From: CAZPQV01 sp964588705
Lineage (GTDB): Bacteria; Bacteroidota; Bacteroidia; Flavobacteriales; Weeksellaceae
DNA length: 26,555 bases
Direction of reading: 5' to 3'
NCBI GenBank assembly: GCA_964588705.1
Contig: CAZPQV010000027.1
Coordinates: 1-26,555, forward strand
Numbering within the stretch: position 1 is the first letter of the stretch; every line of letters starts with the position of its first letter. The notes under the pieces were generated by a model. It was not told the DNA's origin. It did not search any database and saw nothing but the letters and a program-made list of their open reading frames with translations. The position numbers were made by a program, and so were the translations under genes. This document shows positions 23,866 to 26,555 of the stretch, piece by piece.

Positions 23866-26555
23866 TTAAAATGTAGCATTTAAACCAACTGAGAACGATC
23901 TCTGTCTTGGGATTGTATTCCAGTCAAGACCTCCAATTGTAAGCTCCGGATCAGCACCTGTATATTTTGTAAAAATAAATGCATTCTGTGCCTGAACAAA
24001 AATTCTCAGATTACTTAGATAAGCTGAAGAAATTAAGCTCTTATCAAAAGTATATCCTAAAGTAAGATTATCAATTTTGATGAAACTTCCATCTTCCACG
24101 AATCTTGAAGAACCAACACCATCGTCGTTAATCTGAGGGTTTCTCGCCTCCATAACCATTGGTGTTACACCGTCACCAGGTTTATCAGGACTCTGCCATC
24201 TTCCAAGAATTTCTCTTGAGTTGTTTACGAAATCCTGGTTCAGCATATCTCTTCTTGTAAGGTTCATGATATCATTACCATAGTTGAATCTTACTAAAGC
24301 ACTAAGATCGAAGCTTCCCATACGGAAATTATTGTTCCAAGCACCGAAGAACTTAGGCTGTGTTCTACCAATGATGAATTTATCAGCTTCAGTTAAAGTT
24401 GCTGCTTTTGAAATATCTCCAGGGTTATTTGGATCGTAAACTCTCATTACACCATTCGTAACAACTCTTTGTACTAAAGAACCATCCTGCTTATAATAAA
24501 CCGGATAACCGTTAGCCATGTTTACACCGTAGTACTTGTAACCCCAAAGCGAGTTAAGTGCTTCACCGATTCTGTTGATTCTGTAAACACCGTTAAACAT
24601 ATCGCTGTCATCCACCAACGCCTTCACTTCGTTGTTTACCGTAGTAATGTTGAAGCCAGAACTCCACTGGAAGTTGCTTTTCTTAACGATATCTGCATCT
24701 ACAGAGAATTCGAAACCATCGTTCACTACTCTACCTACGTTTTCAGAAATTGTTCCTGATCCCGGAATACCTGCCATTGGCGGATAAAGTCTTGCTAAGA
24801 TTAGGTTATCAATATCATTTTTGTAGTAGTCAGCAACAATTTTTACTCTGTTTCCGAACAAACCTAAATCCATACCGATATCGGTTTTTTTTTTTGTTTC
24901 CCATTAAAGATCTGGGTTACCAGCCTGAGAGAATCCAATACCTGTATTGTCTGCGTATCTTGCGTTACTGTAAAGACCTAAGTAAGGATAAGCACCGATA
25001 TTGGTGTTACCAACTTTTGCCCAAGATGCTCTGAATTTAAGATCTGAAATCGTTTCAGAATCACTTAAGAAGTTCTCGTTAGACACTGTCCATCCTGCAG
25101 AAACTCCTGGGAAAAGACCCCATCTTTTATCTTTTGGAAGGTTAGAAAGTCCGTCGTATCTTAATGATCCCTGTAGGAAATATTTGTTCGCAAAGTTATA
25201 GTTCAAACGACCTGCATAAGAAAGGAATCCACTGTCTGATCTACCTCCACCTGATGTTTGAGTTGTATAAGATCCAGAAATAACGTTCGATCCAAAGAAG
25301 TCATCAGAAAGACCTGTACCTCCACCCCAGAAGATTTTGTTGTCTTCTTTTTGGTATTCGTTGATTAAAGTAAGGTTGAAGTTGTGAGCATCAGCAAAAG
25401 TCTTTTTCAAACTTAAGATGTTTTGGATATTCCATCTAAGTAAATCCTGACTTGACTGCTCGATAATACCACCTCTACCGAAACCATCACCATGTACTCT
25501 GTTCCAGAACATTAAACCTTGTGTATTCGCGTTGTCCACACTCGCCTGGAACCTATAGTTCATCCAGCTGGTAATATCAGAAGTTGCGAAAACGTTACCG
25601 ATAATCCTGGTAATAGTACTGGTGTTCTTGTTAGTATCCAATACCATTACAATGTTCGGAAGGAAGTTTGTAATAGCGTTGTTGTTCGTCCAACGTCCAA
25701 CATAACTTCTTGTTCCTACTGTTTCTATGTTATATCCTGTTGGATTGTTTTTATCATAAACCGGTACGTTTGGATGCTGCTTCAATGCATTGTACATTGC
25801 ACCAGAAAGCGAGTTTTCACCATTGTTAAGACCTTCATATCCGGTTCTTGCAAGGTTGAAATCTCCACCAACAGTTACTTTATTATTGATAATTTTCTGA
25901 TCAGCACTGAATTTGGCTGTCCATCTCTGCATGCTGTTGGATTTAATAATCCCTTCCTGCCATGTATGACCAAGAGAAACCAAATATTTACCGGTTCCCA
26001 TACCTCCTGAGAAGCTCACGTTATTATCCGTTTGAGTTCCGGTTCTCATTACAGCTTTCTGCCAATCTGTATCGAACTCTGCTCCTTCAGCATTGTAGTT
26101 TGGCGGATCTCCCCAAGGTTTTCCTTTATCTGCCATAATCTCAAGAAATTCCTGAGTATTAAGCAAATCAAAATACTTTGCTACTGTAGCATAAGTTGTA
26201 AGGTTGTTGTAGCTTACTGTAAATCTTCCTGACTTACCTTTTTTGGTTGTGATTAAAACCACACCATTTGCACCTCTCGAACCATAGATTGCTGTAGCAG
26301 CACCATCCTTAAGGATTTCAACAGACTCAATGTCATTCGGGTTGATGTCTCCCAATGCGTTGGAAGGTGTATATCCACCACCAGTACTTCCACTGAAGAT
26401 TGGCATACCATCCACCACATAAAGAGGCTGCGTACCTGAAGAAATAGAGTTAATCCCTCTAATATTAATCGATGGAGGAGAACCGATCAAACCGGTGTTC
26501 TGAATTACCTGTACCCCAGATGCTCTACCAGCAAGCTGAGCTTCGAAAGTAGGTG
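23866..26555 (-). pseudogene. SusC/RagA TonB-dependent transporter, broken by one in-frame stop and cut by the window edge
   Basis: The frame is open from the right edge (PTFEAQLAGRASGVQVIQN) to the stop at 23866, except for one TAA at 24906-24904. The plug domain is clear (VVDGMPIFSG, VEILKDGAATAIYGSRGANG). The rest is barrel sequence, ending in FSVGLNATF. Around the stop the protein reads NPDL-stop-WETKKKTDIGMDLG; family members have NPDLKWE, so a lysine codon AAA has become TAA. The 11-A run just after it keeps the frame. Either the gene carries a nonsense mutation or the base is an error. The signal peptide and any carboxypeptidase-like domain lie beyond the window. The SusD partner is intact. 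Confidence 0.92.

Noticed and set aside
24885..24895. Frameshift in susC at the 11-base A/T homopolymer
   Set aside because: Codon-by-codon reading through the tract keeps frame (ACA, three AAA codons, ACC); the only defect is the TAA before it.
25519..26010. 163-residue plus-strand open frame opposite susC
   Set aside because: It is antisense to a well-identified barrel sequence, cysteine-rich and without a domain; it is a shadow frame.

Overview
The window looks like a member of the phylum Bacteroidota, probably a Chryseobacterium-like flavobacterium. The evidence is a SusC/SusD pair, a putative porin of the Bacteroidota type, bacillithiol synthesis (bshC), a GYDIA-family GHMP kinase, TAnnTTTG promoter -7 boxes and low GC. 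Two N runs (4647-4665 and 7979-7988), two in-frame TAA codons and one frameshift show that this is draft sequence, a strain with several decayed genes, or both.

Positions 1 to about 11.35 kb form an AT-rich accessory region built like an integrated plasmid or mobilizable island. From the left it holds the 3' end of an unidentified gene, a 32-codon SSB remnant, a 184-bp nested inverted-repeat element, and a replication module on the minus strand. That module consists of two tandem DUF3853 genes, a winged-helix replication-type protein, a 75-aa protein, a Rep initiator, an origin with seven iterons and three perfect DnaA boxes, and a TOPRIM primase-like protein. A divergent operon on the plus strand starts from a 21-bp perfect palindrome that carries a -7 box on each strand. 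It encodes a phage-repressor-like XRE regulator, an exported protein of unknown function and a tyrosine recombinase with all catalytic residues. The cargo next to the recombinase is an Eco57I-like DNA methyltransferase/restriction protein, interrupted by one TAA and a small gap, plus an overlapping partner gene with a PD-(D/E)XK-like motif. The right edge is probably near 11345-11360, where a short tRNA-3'-end-like sequence precedes a strong terminator.

From about 11.4 kb the sequence is chromosomal. It contains a frameshifted membrane-anchored protein, aroQ (shikimate pathway) convergent with a small lipoprotein, and pckA (gluconeogenesis). A probable five-gene minus-strand operon follows: putative porin, bshC, a LysM/periplasmic-binding-fold protein, fabD and a GYDIA GHMP kinase. 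Last come susD and a susC that runs off the right edge and is broken by a single in-frame TAA.

The accessory region combines its own replication functions (Rep, iterons, primase), integration (recombinase), a regulatory switch (XRE and palindrome) and a restriction-modification-type defence cargo. The N run at 4647-4665 lies inside one DUF3853 gene, exactly between the replicon half and the recombinase half, so the physical link between the two halves must be confirmed.
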